DNA from: DASRHY01 sp046765875
GTDB lineage: Bacteria > Actinomycetota > Actinomycetes > Propionibacteriales > Kribbellaceae
DNA: 8,679 nt
Reading direction: 5' to 3'
Assembly (NCBI GenBank): GCA_046765875.1
Contig: JBKPSJ010000113.1
Span: forward strand, 1 to 8,679
Part shown: in pieces, positions 1 to 6,399 of the stretch
Position numbering within the stretch: the stretch's first letter is position 1
How the letters are laid out: each line of letters begins with the position of its first letter
The notes under the pieces: generated by a model
Databases searched by the model: none
Seen by the model: the letters and a program-made list of their open reading frames with translations, nothing else
What the model was told of the DNA's origin: nothing
Translations under genes and position numbers: made by a program

Positions 1-32
1 GGCCGACACAGCCACCGCTGCCGCCTCCGCGC

Positions 33-128
33 ATATCCACGCTAAGCGACATAGAGGACCCATCGCCGCCAGCACCGAGAACGCCGCCTCGCCGCGCGGC
101 TTGGTCCTATGTCGCTTAGCGTGGATAT
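33..128. repeat. 96-bp imperfect palindrome (two long inverted arms around a 42-base loop)
   Basis: Bases 33-53 are a perfect 21-base inverted match to 108-128. The match continues after a two-base bulge (54-55) as 56-60 against 103-107, giving 26 paired positions. The arm contains the string GCTAAGCGACATA. The arms are AT-richer than their surroundings, whereas the loop (61-102) is GC-rich. There is no T-run after either arm, so a terminator is unlikely. The length and arm structure fit either a small non-autonomous inverted-repeat element or a pair of half-sites for a tyrosine recombinase; both are inferences. The palindrome is seen directly. Confidence 0.85.
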
Positions 129-640
129 CGTTTGAGGGGTGGAGATCCCGAATTGTCCGTTGGGGCATCGCGGCTCGGTGGTGCGTGCGGGCTGGTACGG
201 GCGGGCTGGTCAGCGGTGGAAAGATCGCATTGGCCGACTACCGGGGCCGACCGCTGCTGGTCGTCACCGGAGGCGCCGCCGGCATCCGGGCCATGCTCAC
301 CCGACTGGCACCGATCACCGGCAACGGCACCAAGCCCCAGGTCATCGGCCTCCTAATCGCGATTCCACCGGAGGGCTGGAAGGGCAGCCTTCTCAACCCG
401 GCCGACGAACGCTCCCTGGCCGCCGAGGTCTCCAAGGCCGCCGGCTCATTCCCGGTCCCGGTCGGTATCGACTTCAAAGGGGCCGCAGGCTACCAGATCT
501 CGCAACAGACCGGTGACCAGCCCGGCGGCACCCGTCCGACCGCCGTCGGACTGGTCCGATCCGACGGCACACTGGTCCAGGTGCTGACTGAGACGGCCAC
601 CGACGCAGCACTCCGCGGCTTCGTGGTCTCCGCACGCTGA
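101..640 (+). CDS. Thioredoxin-fold (redoxin/TlpA-like) protein without a CxxC motif, 5' end damaged or uncertain
   Basis: The recognisable part begins near base 218. It has the strand-turn signature GGKIALADYRGRPLLVV found at the start of redoxin/TlpA-like domains (residues 39-55 counted from the TTG at 101). A second strand follows (about 80-88), then a long helix region, then RPTAVGLVRSDGTLV (145-159), which corresponds to the cis-proline and DxxG hairpin of the fold. Where an active protein has WCxxC after the first strand, this one has TGGAAGIRA, so thiol redox activity is not expected. The true start is unclear. The frame is open to the left edge of the window and runs through the palindrome, the codons between 128 and 200 do not look coding, and GTG at 185 is an alternative start. 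No signal peptide is visible. It may be a 5'-truncated gene or a non-catalytic family member. Confidence 0.55.
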   Translation: MVLCRLAWISFEGWRSRIVRWGIAARWCVRAGTGGLVSGGKIALADYRGRPLLVVTGGAAGIRAMLTRLAPITGNGTKPQVIGLLIAIPPEGWKGSLLNPADERSLAAEVSKAAGSFPVPVGIDFKGAAGYQISQQTGDQPGGTRPTAVGLVRSDGTLVQVLTETATDAALRGFVVSAR

Positions 641-746
641 TCTCGGATCTCGGTTTCGCGTGGCTGCAGCCACCCCGACGTCACCACAGGATCCAGGTCC
701 ACGATGAACACCTGAAACGACAGTCCGCAGCGTGATATGCCTATGA

Positions 747-944
747 AAGACTCCAGGCACGAAACAGTTCCACGTCACCGTGGTATGGCGTGACCAGGAC
801 ACGGCCCACCAGCACCGGGTCCTTCTCGTTCACCGTTTCGACCCGCTCGGGGTCGACCCGAATGGGCAGCCGTTGAACAGTCCGGCCGCGCTGGCGGACG
901 CCGCGGTGAAGGCGAGCACGTCAGCGACGCCGCGCCCCTCGTGA
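747..944 (+). other. Possible coding remnant, unrecognised
   Basis: An open stretch of 65 codons follows a stop at 744 and ends at TGA 942-944. It has no ATG or plausible ribosome binding site at its front. Its third codon positions are mostly G or C, and it includes readable segments such as FHVTVVWRDQDTAHQH and LVHRFDPLGVDPNGQPLN, which look like a protein end rather than random translation. I do not recognise a family. The rest of 641-1299 (about 660 bases) shows only overlapping frames with poor codon use and no domain signature, so I annotate nothing else there. Confidence 0.22.
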
Positions 945-1299
945 GCAGGACACCGATCCGACGCATGGGCGATCCCGACGCCCCGCAGGTGACTGGACAG
1001 TTGCCTTGAGCAACGTCATGACGGCGCTCCTCCAAGCTTCTCCTCACGTGCCGGCCGCGGAGGCGCCGCTGCGAAGGCCGCGGTGCGCAAAGGTCTTCAG
1101 CAGCCACCGCGTCCATCGCCGGTGGTGCAACAGCGCCGTCTGCGGCAGCAAGGTGAGGGTTGCTGCGCACGCTCAGCGCCGCCGTTGAACCGCGGCACGC
1201 TGACGCACGGTGGCAGACACGAAACGTGTCGCCCGCCTGCGTGCGAACAGGACGCCGCGACCACCAGGCGCAGCGACCACTGCAGGCCATGGCCGCGCA

Positions 1300-1575
1300 T
1301 CAAAGCCTTACGCTGGACGCGGTCGTCGGCGCCTGACCGTCACCATCGGCATCAGACTGATCGGGGTCGGCGACGGTCGGGTCAAGGATCAGCTCGTCGA
1401 CGCCGACGGCCGCGTAGGCCTCGACCGGGCCAGCGATCGCGTCGCTGGACCGTGCGCGTTCGCGGCGATCATGGCGGCCGTAGCGTCGCCCGTCGGCGCG
1501 TAGTAGTCGAGGAGATACCCCCCTCGACGGCTCGACGGTGTCCCCCAGCGAGAAGCACGTGAGCGTCGTGCCCAA
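1300..1575 (-). pseudogene. C-terminal remnant of a luciferase-like (LLM class) flavin-dependent oxidoreductase, two frameshifts
   Basis: Three consecutive pieces in two minus-strand frames together read like the C-terminal part of an LLM monooxygenase. The first is CFSLGDTVEPSR, the second GYLLDYYAPTGDATAAMIAA in the shifted frame, and the third AYAAVGVDELILDPTVADPDQ back in the first frame. The family tail pattern is LGD...YLLDYY...GxDELILxPTxxDxDQ. The first shift falls at a run of six C (1518-1523), the second between about 1445 and 1458. The N-terminal two thirds, with the barrel start and cofactor site, are absent upstream (above 1575). The tail after DPDQ is also garbled. The piece is therefore truncated and frameshifted and should make no working enzyme. 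An intact but different LLM gene lies at 3144-3974. Confidence 0.7.
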
Positions 1576-1649
1576 CCCGCCGACATCCCCAGACTCCCCT
1601 AACCAACGGCGGGCTCTCATCGCACTAGGGTCAGCATTCGGAGACCCGT

Positions 1650-1664
1650 GCCGCCATCGGCGGC
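1650..1664 (+). promoter_or_regulatory. Short GC hairpin just upstream of the DUF6457 gene
   Basis: GCCGCC, ATC, GGCGGC form a perfect 6-bp stem with a 3-base loop. It ends 18 bases before the start codon at 1683 and a few bases before the GAGGAC ribosome binding site (1673-1678). A competing pairing of GTCAGC (1630-1635) with GCTGAC (1663-1668) is possible. Either could affect translation or be a small transcript end for something upstream; no function is shown. Confidence 0.25.
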
Positions 1665-1682
1665 TGACTCACGAGGACAGAC

Positions 1683-1937
1683 ATGAGCACGATGGAGGAA
1701 TGGATCACCGAAGCCAAGGCGGAGCTGGGCATCGACCTCGACGTCGACGTGACCGAGTTGCTCGCCCTCGCAAAGCTCGTTGCCCACAAGGTCGCCCGGC
1801 CTGCCGCTCCCGTCACTGCATTCTTGGTCGGATACGCCGCTGCGCAGGCCGATGGCGGGCCGACAGCCGTCACGGCCGCTAGCCGCAGGATAGCCGCGCT
1901 GGCCGGACGCCGCCCGGACGTGGCAAGCAGCCCATGA
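1683..1937 (+). CDS. DUF6457 domain-containing small protein
   Basis: This 84-residue protein begins MSTMEEWITEAKAELGI and has the conserved core AHKVARPAAPVTAFLVGYAAA at residues 34-54, typical of DUF6457. That actinobacterial domain occurs alone or fused to the molybdopterin-guanine dinucleotide transferase MobA. A role linked to molybdenum cofactor is therefore possible, but it is an inference from family context; no molybdenum gene is visible here except the broken MOSC remnant far away (6078-6399). The protein is probably cytoplasmic and largely helical. ATG at 1683 is preceded by GAGGAC at 1673-1678, a good ribosome binding site. The frame is intact and of full family length. It converges on the DGPF gene at 2057-2443. 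Confidence 0.85.
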   Translation: MSTMEEWITEAKAELGIDLDVDVTELLALAKLVAHKVARPAAPVTAFLVGYAAAQADGGPTAVTAASRRIAALAGRRPDVASSP

Positions 1938-1958
1938 CCAGGGCACAGTGACCGCGAT

Positions 1959-1978
1959 CACCAGGTGCATCCCTGGTG
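1959..1978. terminator. Possible stem-loop between convergent genes
   Basis: CACCAGG and CCTGGTG form a perfect 7-bp stem around a 6-base loop, 21 bases after the DUF6457 stop. No T-run follows on either strand, so it is not a classical intrinsic terminator. Its position between two convergent genes makes a transcript-ending or stabilising role plausible. Confidence 0.3.
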
Positions 1979-2056
1979 CACGCAGCGACGACGTCGGTGA
2001 GGTCAGCCGCGCTGGCCATCTCCGTCCACTAGGCCATGCCGATCAGAACATCCCAG

Positions 2057-2443
2057 TCAAGACAAGGCCTCGGACTGGGTGTCAGTGCTCACCGCTATGC
2101 GATGCGGGAAGCGGTGTACCTCCTGCGGCCAGCCGACCGCGATCGCGATCCTGCCGGCCCAATAGCGGGCCTCGGCATCGTCGGCTACATCGACGACGGC
2201 GAAACCGCCGAGGTGCTCCTTGCTCTCGACGAACGGCCCGTCGGTGAAAATGGGCGAGCCGCTGCTCGGGTCCACGCTGCACACGACGGTCGACGCGTCC
2301 AGGCCGCCGTCGCTGAAGACGAAGACACCAGCGGCCGTCATCTCCTCGATCACGGCCCTACCGGACGTGCCCCTCTCGCGCAGCTCCCCTAATGTGAGAT
2401 CGGGCGTCCACTCGTCGTTGAAGGCGATCAGGTATAGCGGCAT
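2057..2443 (-). CDS. DGPF / YCII-related domain protein
   Basis: The 128-residue product starts MPLYLIAFNDEW and carries the family-defining TDGPFVESKEHLGGFAVVDV at residues 67-86, followed by a helix EARYWAGRIA and the closing strand PQEVHRF. This is the YCII/DGPF fold (PF03795), a small ferredoxin-like dimeric protein. In actinobacteria such genes often sit beside ECF sigma factors of the ECF42 type. No intact sigma gene adjoins it here, though a possible ECF stump lies at 8430-8528. A longer open frame extends upstream to 2551, but ATG 2443-2441 has an AGGAG site seven bases before it and matches the family start. The biochemical role is unknown; some relatives are annotated as sigma-linked regulators. 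Confidence 0.9.
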   Translation of the reverse strand: MPLYLIAFNDEWTPDLTLGELRERGTSGRAVIEEMTAAGVFVFSDGGLDASTVVCSVDPSSGSPIFTDGPFVESKEHLGGFAVVDVADDAEARYWAGRIAIAVGWPQEVHRFPHRIAVSTDTQSEALS

Positions 2444-2600
2444 CTCAAGCTCCTCTGCTCGCGGGCAGCCTGGACGGCTGCCACTCACCTTCCCCACGAA
2501 CGCACTCGCGTCGATACGACACCCCCGCCAGATTTTCCAAGCCTTCCCCATCGAAATCGGTCAAACCTTCAGGAAGTCGGGTGCCCTCCGCAGCGGTCCG

Positions 2601-2845
2601 TCCGGAGGACCGACAATCATCCGAGCGAGCAGCGAACGGCCGCACATGATCGTCCGCATCTGCCGCTGTCCGCGGTGAGTCCGGACGAGCCTTGACCACG
2701 ACATTCCGGCCGTCAGCCAACCGGAGCCCCACGACGGCAGAGAGGTAGCCAGACCTGAAGATCTCTTCCTCCGGGGGCTTCCCAGATGCTCCATGCACCA
2801 CCGGGAAAGGCGGTCGGGATCGATGGCAAGCGCGCGAGGTGACAC
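2601..2845 (-). pseudogene. Frameshifted N-terminal remnant of an aminoglycoside-phosphotransferase-like (APH) kinase
   Basis: Reading minus from GTG 2845, one frame gives SPRALAIDPDRLSRWCMEHLGSP. The next frame continues as PPEEEIFRSGYLSAVVGLR, then LADGRNVVVKARPDSPR. Together they match the start of APH-type kinases: a short lead helix, a glycine-containing strand, then the VVVK lysine strand that binds ATP. The frames switch at or near the five-G run 2773-2777. After about 2640 the sequence loses similarity, and the catalytic HxDxxxxN and DxD parts never appear before the DGPF gene begins at 2443. The gene is therefore both frameshifted and truncated. The family call rests on pattern recognition of about 60 residues. 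Bases 2846-3143 hold no recognisable gene. Confidence 0.5.
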
Positions 2846-3032
2846 CCGAGCATGTTCACGTGCGCTAGTGGTATGCCAAAGCCAAGAGGGCATGACGACG
2901 TCGCGTCAGCTCCACCGCCATACGGCCGACCACTGATCTGGGCTTCCGCAGCGATCGCACGAGCGTTTGTACAACCTACTGAACGCTGCCGGACCACACA
3001 CCTCCACCGACGAGCACCGGCCGGTTGCGTGG

Positions 3033-3052
3033 ATCTGCACAGATCTGCACAG
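3033..3052. repeat. Tandem 10-base direct repeat upstream of the LLM gene
   Basis: ATCTGCACAG occurs twice head to tail, about 90 bases before the start codon at 3144. It lies in the only plausible promoter region of that gene (2846-3143), so it may be a regulator site. No clear -35/-10 pair is visible. It could also be a chance duplication. Confidence 0.4.
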
Positions 3053-3143
3053 GTGGGTGTCGGATCGGCCGGGCTGTGTTCGTGGTGGTAGAAAGCCCGA
3101 GCCACCCAGGCTGGGGCGACACGAAAATCAGAGGACGGCAAGG

Positions 3144-3974
3144 ATGACTCCCAAGGACGCGACCGGCGGCCGACGACCATTCCGATTCGGGGTCGTCGCC
3201 CCGATCCAGGACGAGCTGCCGGCGTGGCGAGATCAGGTGCGCCGTATCGCCGACAGCGGTTACTCGACCCTTCTGATGCCGGATGTGCAGCAATGGCAGC
3301 CTGCGCCGGGACCGACGTTGGCCGCCGCCGCCACACTTGCTCCCGACCTGCGGGTGGGTACGTGGGTGTACGCCGCTCCGCTTCGCGCTCCCTCGGGCGT
3401 GGCGTGGGAGGCGCACTCACTGTCGGTCCTCACCGAAGGCCGCTTCGAGATGGGCATCGGCCCTGGAAGGCCCGGGATGGAAGACGAACTGCGCCAGTTC
3501 GGTCTGCCCGTCGCGACACCTGGACAGCGGCTGACTCAGGTCCGCGACGCCGTCACGTGGCTTCGAGATCTCGACGGACCAGACCGCCACACACCCGTCG
3601 TGGTGGCCGCGCACGGGCCCAAGAGCTGGGCGCTGGCCGCCGAGATCGCCGACACCGTCATCGCAGGGGTGCCGAGCGACTCACGAGCCGAGACGGTGCG
3701 GCGGGCCTCCGATGCCCTCGCTGTACGAGACGTGGAACTCGCAGTCCACGTGCCGGTGGTCGGCGACACTCCGTCCCCGTTCATGACAAGCCCCGACATC
3801 GACCCAGCTGCTCTGCGGGCGACGGACTCGCTGGCCATACTTCCCAGCGACCCGAAGGCCGCAGTCGAGGAAATCCTGAGACGACGCGAAGAGAACGGCT
3901 TCTCCTACGTCGTGATCGGCTCCAACGCCGCCGACGCGTTCGCTCCCGCCGTCGCAGAGCTGGCCGGACAATGA
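3144..3974 (+). CDS. LLM class (luciferase-like) flavin-dependent oxidoreductase, probably F420-dependent
   Basis: This intact 276-residue protein opens with RPFRFGVVAP at residues 11-20 and continues with ADSGYSTLLMPD (36-47), DLRVGTWVYAAPLRAP (68-83), SVLTEGRFEMGIGPG (94-108) and PVVVAAHGPKSWALAAEIAD (151-170). These mark successive strands and the cofactor-phosphate loop of the bacterial-luciferase TIM barrel. The RPFRFGV opening resembles actinobacterial F420-linked members (the MSMEG_2516-like group). The substrate is unknown and the enzyme is cytosolic. Length fits a compact family member. The frame is open further upstream, but ATG 3144 is chosen because GAGG lies about 10 bases before it and homology starts just after it. 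It stands alone, with no operon partner: upstream is about 300 bases without a gene, and downstream are the tRNA fragments. Confidence 0.92.
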   Translation: MTPKDATGGRRPFRFGVVAPIQDELPAWRDQVRRIADSGYSTLLMPDVQQWQPAPGPTLAAAATLAPDLRVGTWVYAAPLRAPSGVAWEAHSLSVLTEGRFEMGIGPGRPGMEDELRQFGLPVATPGQRLTQVRDAVTWLRDLDGPDRHTPVVVAAHGPKSWALAAEIADTVIAGVPSDSRAETVRRASDALAVRDVELAVHVPVVGDTPSPFMTSPDIDPAALRATDSLAILPSDPKAAVEEILRRREENGFSYVVIGSNAADAFAPAVAELAGQ

Positions 3975-4104
3975 GCCCTCGAAGGAGCCGTCGCGATGCC
4001 ATGTGCGCTGGACGCGCCCGACCGGATAGGGACTGCGGCGAGGTGTTATACAGCTCGAGCCACGGTCATGCCATGCAGTGAGCCAGACGGCCGACCTGAG
4101 GATT

Positions 4105-4142
4105 GCCGGTGGGACTCGAACCCACGACCCAGGGATTATGAG
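4105..4142 (-). other. tRNA-Met(CAU) 3'-half fragment, likely attachment-site scar
   Basis: Read on the minus strand, this begins with a CTCATAA anticodon loop (anticodon CAU at 4140-4138). It continues through the stem strand TCCCT and the variable loop to a perfect T-arm (GTGGG, TTCGAGT, CCCAC at 4125-4109). The sequence before the loop cannot form the anticodon stem and holds no D-arm. After the T-arm only a few bases look like an acceptor strand and no CCA follows. This is therefore not a working tRNA. The extent, from anticodon loop to 3' part, is what tyrosine integrases leave at the far end of an element inserted in a tRNA gene. Confidence 0.75.
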
Positions 4143-4237
4143 AGCCATCGTCGCCGTTGACTCGGCTCAACTTCAGGCTGCGCCTGTCTGCGCGGCGGCA
4201 CTCTAGGAGCCTTGTACAACCCCAGTAGACGCCATTT

Positions 4238-4256
4238 CGTGTCATGATCCGTGTCA
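4238..4256. repeat. Pair of 7-base direct repeats (12-base period) between the tRNA fragments
   Basis: CGTGTCA occurs at 4238-4244 and again at 4250-4256, separated by TGATC. It lies between the Met-like and Thr-like tRNA fragments, where an integrase could have arm-type binding sites, which are often short direct repeats. That function is inferred only from position. Confidence 0.4.
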
Positions 4257-4272
4257 CGCCGGCCGGCGCTGC

Positions 4273-4298
4273 CGAACCGACGACCTTCCCATTACAAG
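4273..4298 (-). other. tRNA-Thr(UGU)-like 3'-half fragment
   Basis: The minus strand reads CTTGTAA (loop with anticodon UGU, 4296-4294), then TGGGA, AGGTC and GTCGGTTCG, the typical order of anticodon stem, variable loop and T-arm start. Similarity stops in the T-loop, and the second T-stem strand is degenerate (GCGCC instead of CCGAC). No 5' half precedes it. It is a shorter and more worn fragment than the Met and Arg ones, so the assignment is less sure. Bases 4299-4500 beyond it contain no gene I can support. Confidence 0.5.
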
Positions 4299-4500
4299 TC
4301 CGTCCGATCCCCCCGCCGACCGCCGCGAGACCCTCGATCCTGAGCGCCGATCAGGCGTAGTGGTCGGGGGTCGTTGACGGCTGTTCAGTGCTGTCCGGAC
4401 AGGCGTCAGCGGACGGTCATAGGCCAGCGGCCCGCGAACGCGCAGCCGATTTGGGCGAGCCCACCAACCGGTCAATTACCACCTGAAGTCCGCAACGGGG

Positions 4501-5178
4501 TCAGCTCCGCCGACGACGTGTCCGCCGGCGTCTCAGCTTCTCGATCTCGCCGGCGATGGGCAGCCAGTAGTACAGCATCAATGCGGTGATGACGGCCACG
4601 CCGAGTGCGGGGCGCGTCGCGCCGAGCGGGGTCCCGACGGCGAGCCAGACAAGGGCGAGCCGGAAGCGCCGGGTGATGGCGGTCACGCCGGTCGCGCCGA
4701 TGGTTGTGGCGAGCAGTCGTCGGTTATGACGAGCGTGCCACCAGATGATGTTGAACAGGACGGCTGCGAGCTCGAAGGCGATGCCGTGGATCACGACGGC
4801 GGTGCCCTCCTCATGTCCGTCGCGGAACGCTTCGGCTAGCACGGCGGCGGTGAACGGCAGGAACGCTACGTCCATTAGCAACACGGTGTTGAGCATCAGC
4901 ACGACTCGATCGGCGCGCCGGATGTGGTCGAACATGACGTGATGATTGGCCCACACCTGCCCAATCAGCATGAAGGTGACGACGTAGGCGAGGTATGACG
5001 GCCAGAGCGTGGCGAGACTGTGTAGCAGATGCCGGCGGTCGTGTGGCGGGCGGATCTCCAGAACGAGCAGGGTCACCGCGATTGCGATGACGGCGTCGCT
5101 GAAGGCGACCACCCGGGCGGGATCGCATTCCAGACCGAACGGTGCCAACACGTCAGGCTCGTCGACAGGCTCCGCCAT
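4501..5178 (-). CDS. TMEM175 family (DUF1211) potassium channel protein
   Basis: The 225-residue membrane protein has the family hallmark RVVAFSDAVIAIAVTLLVLEI at residues 22-42, with the FSD motif at 26-28 and the first pore-lining helix after it. It continues WPSYLAYVVTFMLIGQVWANHH (59-80), a third helix around LMLNTVLLMDVAFLPFTAAV (94-113), and helices near 129-148, 172-186 and 190-206. This gives the six-segment plan of bacterial TMEM175 channels, which conduct potassium without a classical selectivity filter. The C-terminus is a basic tail rich in arginine, expected inside the cell. ATG 5178 follows GAGGA by about nine bases. The frame is open further upstream, but that extension is arginine-rich out-of-frame reading of the oxidoreductase remnant. 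The gene is intact and stands alone between broken neighbours. Confidence 0.93.
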   Translation of the reverse strand: MAEPVDEPDVLAPFGLECDPARVVAFSDAVIAIAVTLLVLEIRPPHDRRHLLHSLATLWPSYLAYVVTFMLIGQVWANHHVMFDHIRRADRVVLMLNTVLLMDVAFLPFTAAVLAEAFRDGHEEGTAVVIHGIAFELAAVLFNIIWWHARHNRRLLATTIGATGVTAITRRFRLALVWLAVGTPLGATRPALGVAVITALMLYYWLPIAGEIEKLRRRRTRRRRS

Positions 5179-5240
5179 GTTATGCAGTCCTCGACTTCCG
5201 GCCCCGGGCCTTCTGGGACGTCGCGGAAACGGCTCGTGAG

Positions 5241-6075
5241 TTAGCCGCGGTACGCCTCCAGTAGGCGGAGCCAGACTTCGCTGATGGAGGGGAAGCAGGG
5301 GACGGCGTGCCATAGCCGACTGATGGGGACCTGGCCGGCCACGGCGATGGTGGCCGAATGCAGTAGTTCTTCGACGCCGGGGCCGACGAAGGTGACACCT
5401 AGCAGCCTGCCATTGTCCTCGTCGACGACCATGCTGGCGCGGCCGGTTTAGCCGTCGGCGTACAGGCTCGCGCCGATCACGGTGGCGCCCGGGTTGGTGT
5501 CGATACACGGAACTGGTGTCCGGCGCGTTCGGCCTGGTCGGCGGTCAAACCGACCGCCCCGGCCGGTGGATCGCAGAAGAACACCTGCGGTACTGCGTGG
5601 TAGTCGGCGCTGACCGCGTGCGGGCCCCACGGCGCGGGGTCGATGGGCTCCCCGTCGGCGCGGGCAGCGATCGCGGCGCCGGCGATGCGGGCCTGGTACT
5701 TGCCTTGGTGGGTGAGCAGCGCATGACGGTTGATGTCCCCGACGGCATACAGCCAGCCGTCATCGACCGCGCACCGTGCAGCTGTCGTCGACCTCCAGCC
5801 AGGATCCGGGTTCCAGGCCGATGGCGTGCAGGCCGATGTCGTCGGTATTCGGTGCCCGGCCGGTCGCGAACAGCACCTCGTCGGCCTCCAGGTCGCCGCC
5901 GTCCTCGATCGTCACCGCGACCCGGCCCGGCGCCGCCTGTCCGCCGTACCCAGGTGACGGTGACGCCGATCCGCACGTCGATCCCCGCGGCGGTGAACGC
6001 CGCGGCGACCATCTCGCCGGCGAACGCCTCCATCCGCGGCAACAGGCCGTCGGCCCGGGAGAGCAGGGTGACCTT
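5241..6075 (-). pseudogene. Pyridine nucleotide-disulfide oxidoreductase (mercuric reductase/lipoamide dehydrogenase-like), decayed, N-terminus missing
   Basis: Pieces in alternating frames give an almost continuous class I flavoprotein. KVTLLSRADGLLPRMEAFAG (NAD domain) is followed by DLEADEVLFATGRAPNTDDI, then GWLYAVGDINRHALLTHQGK (second FAD contact), then VGLTADQAERAGHQF, and finally the dimer domain ELLHSATIAVAG, VPISRLWHAVPCFPSISEVW and LLEAYRG. Frameshifts fall near 5940-5955, 5770-5777 and 5500-5506. An in-frame TAA at 5450-5448 replaces the expected tyrosine in YADGYTGRA. The first 170 or so residues, including the FAD-binding GxGxxG and the redox CxxxxC, are absent: the sequence joins directly to the MOSC remnant at 6075-6078. 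No active enzyme can result. The closest family type looks like the actinobacterial NAD(P)/FAD-dependent oxidoreductases; the substrate cannot be told. Confidence 0.85.
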
Positions 6076-6077
6076 TG

Positions 6078-6399
6078 TAGGTTCTTGCCGAACTGGCCGT
6101 AGCTGAAGTCGTCACGGCCGAAGTGCCGCGCCAGTGCTGGTATGCCTGGATCTGGCAGACCAGCACGGCCCGCTGCTCGCCACCATGCCCGTCGGTGTCG
6201 CCCTGGCCGTCCCCATCGATGTTGAGCCGTCGGACCATCGCCGAGCCGTCCACCGGGTGTTTCCACACGCCCGTGTAGACCGTCTTGCCCTGCCAGGACA
6301 CGTTGCGTGGCATGCCGACGTTCACCGACAGCAGCACCGGCACCCGGCCATGCTCGTCTGCTCGGGATCCGTTGTGCTGGGCGTGGCGATACTGGTCAT
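6078..6399 (-). pseudogene. MOSC domain protein, frameshifted and truncated
   Basis: The probable original start is ATG 6399, giving MTSIATPSTTDPEQTSMAG. A shift near 6344-6348 then leads into VLLSVNVGMPRNVSWQGKTV, TGVWKHPVDGSAMVRRLNID, GDGQGDTDGHGGEQRAVLV and QIQAYQHW. A second shift near 6138-6148 leads into FGRDDFSYGQFGKNL. These are the opening motifs of MOSC proteins, which handle sulfur carried via the molybdenum-cofactor sulfurase C-terminal fold and can be fused to ferredoxin-reductase domains. The GHGG and FGxNL motifs are typical. The second half, with the conserved catalytic cysteine, is gone, and the reading joins the oxidoreductase remnant. In the present sequence the middle part is in frame with the DUF427 remnant upstream, making an open stretch from 7102 down to 5912. 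Confidence 0.85.

Noticed and set aside
33..128. Integron attC site or transcription terminator
   Set aside because: It has no attC core triplets or extrahelical-base layout, and no T-run after the arms.
775..1290. A 171-residue minus-strand frame
   Set aside because: It shows no domain pattern, poor codon bias and no ribosome binding site.
3224..4081. A 285-residue plus-strand frame overlapping the LLM gene
   Set aside because: It has arginine/histidine-rich composition and unlikely codon use; it is a shadow of the intact LLM gene in the next frame.
4066..4475. Short minus-strand frames ending in PWVVGSSPTG and GLVMGRSSVRQRR
   Set aside because: These are translations of the tRNA-Met and tRNA-Thr fragments, not proteins.
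5179..5508. A 110-residue N-terminal extension of the TMEM175 frame
   Set aside because: It is arginine-rich out-of-frame reading of the oxidoreductase C-terminus (5241-5432 and beyond); the family start and a ribosome binding site are at 5178.
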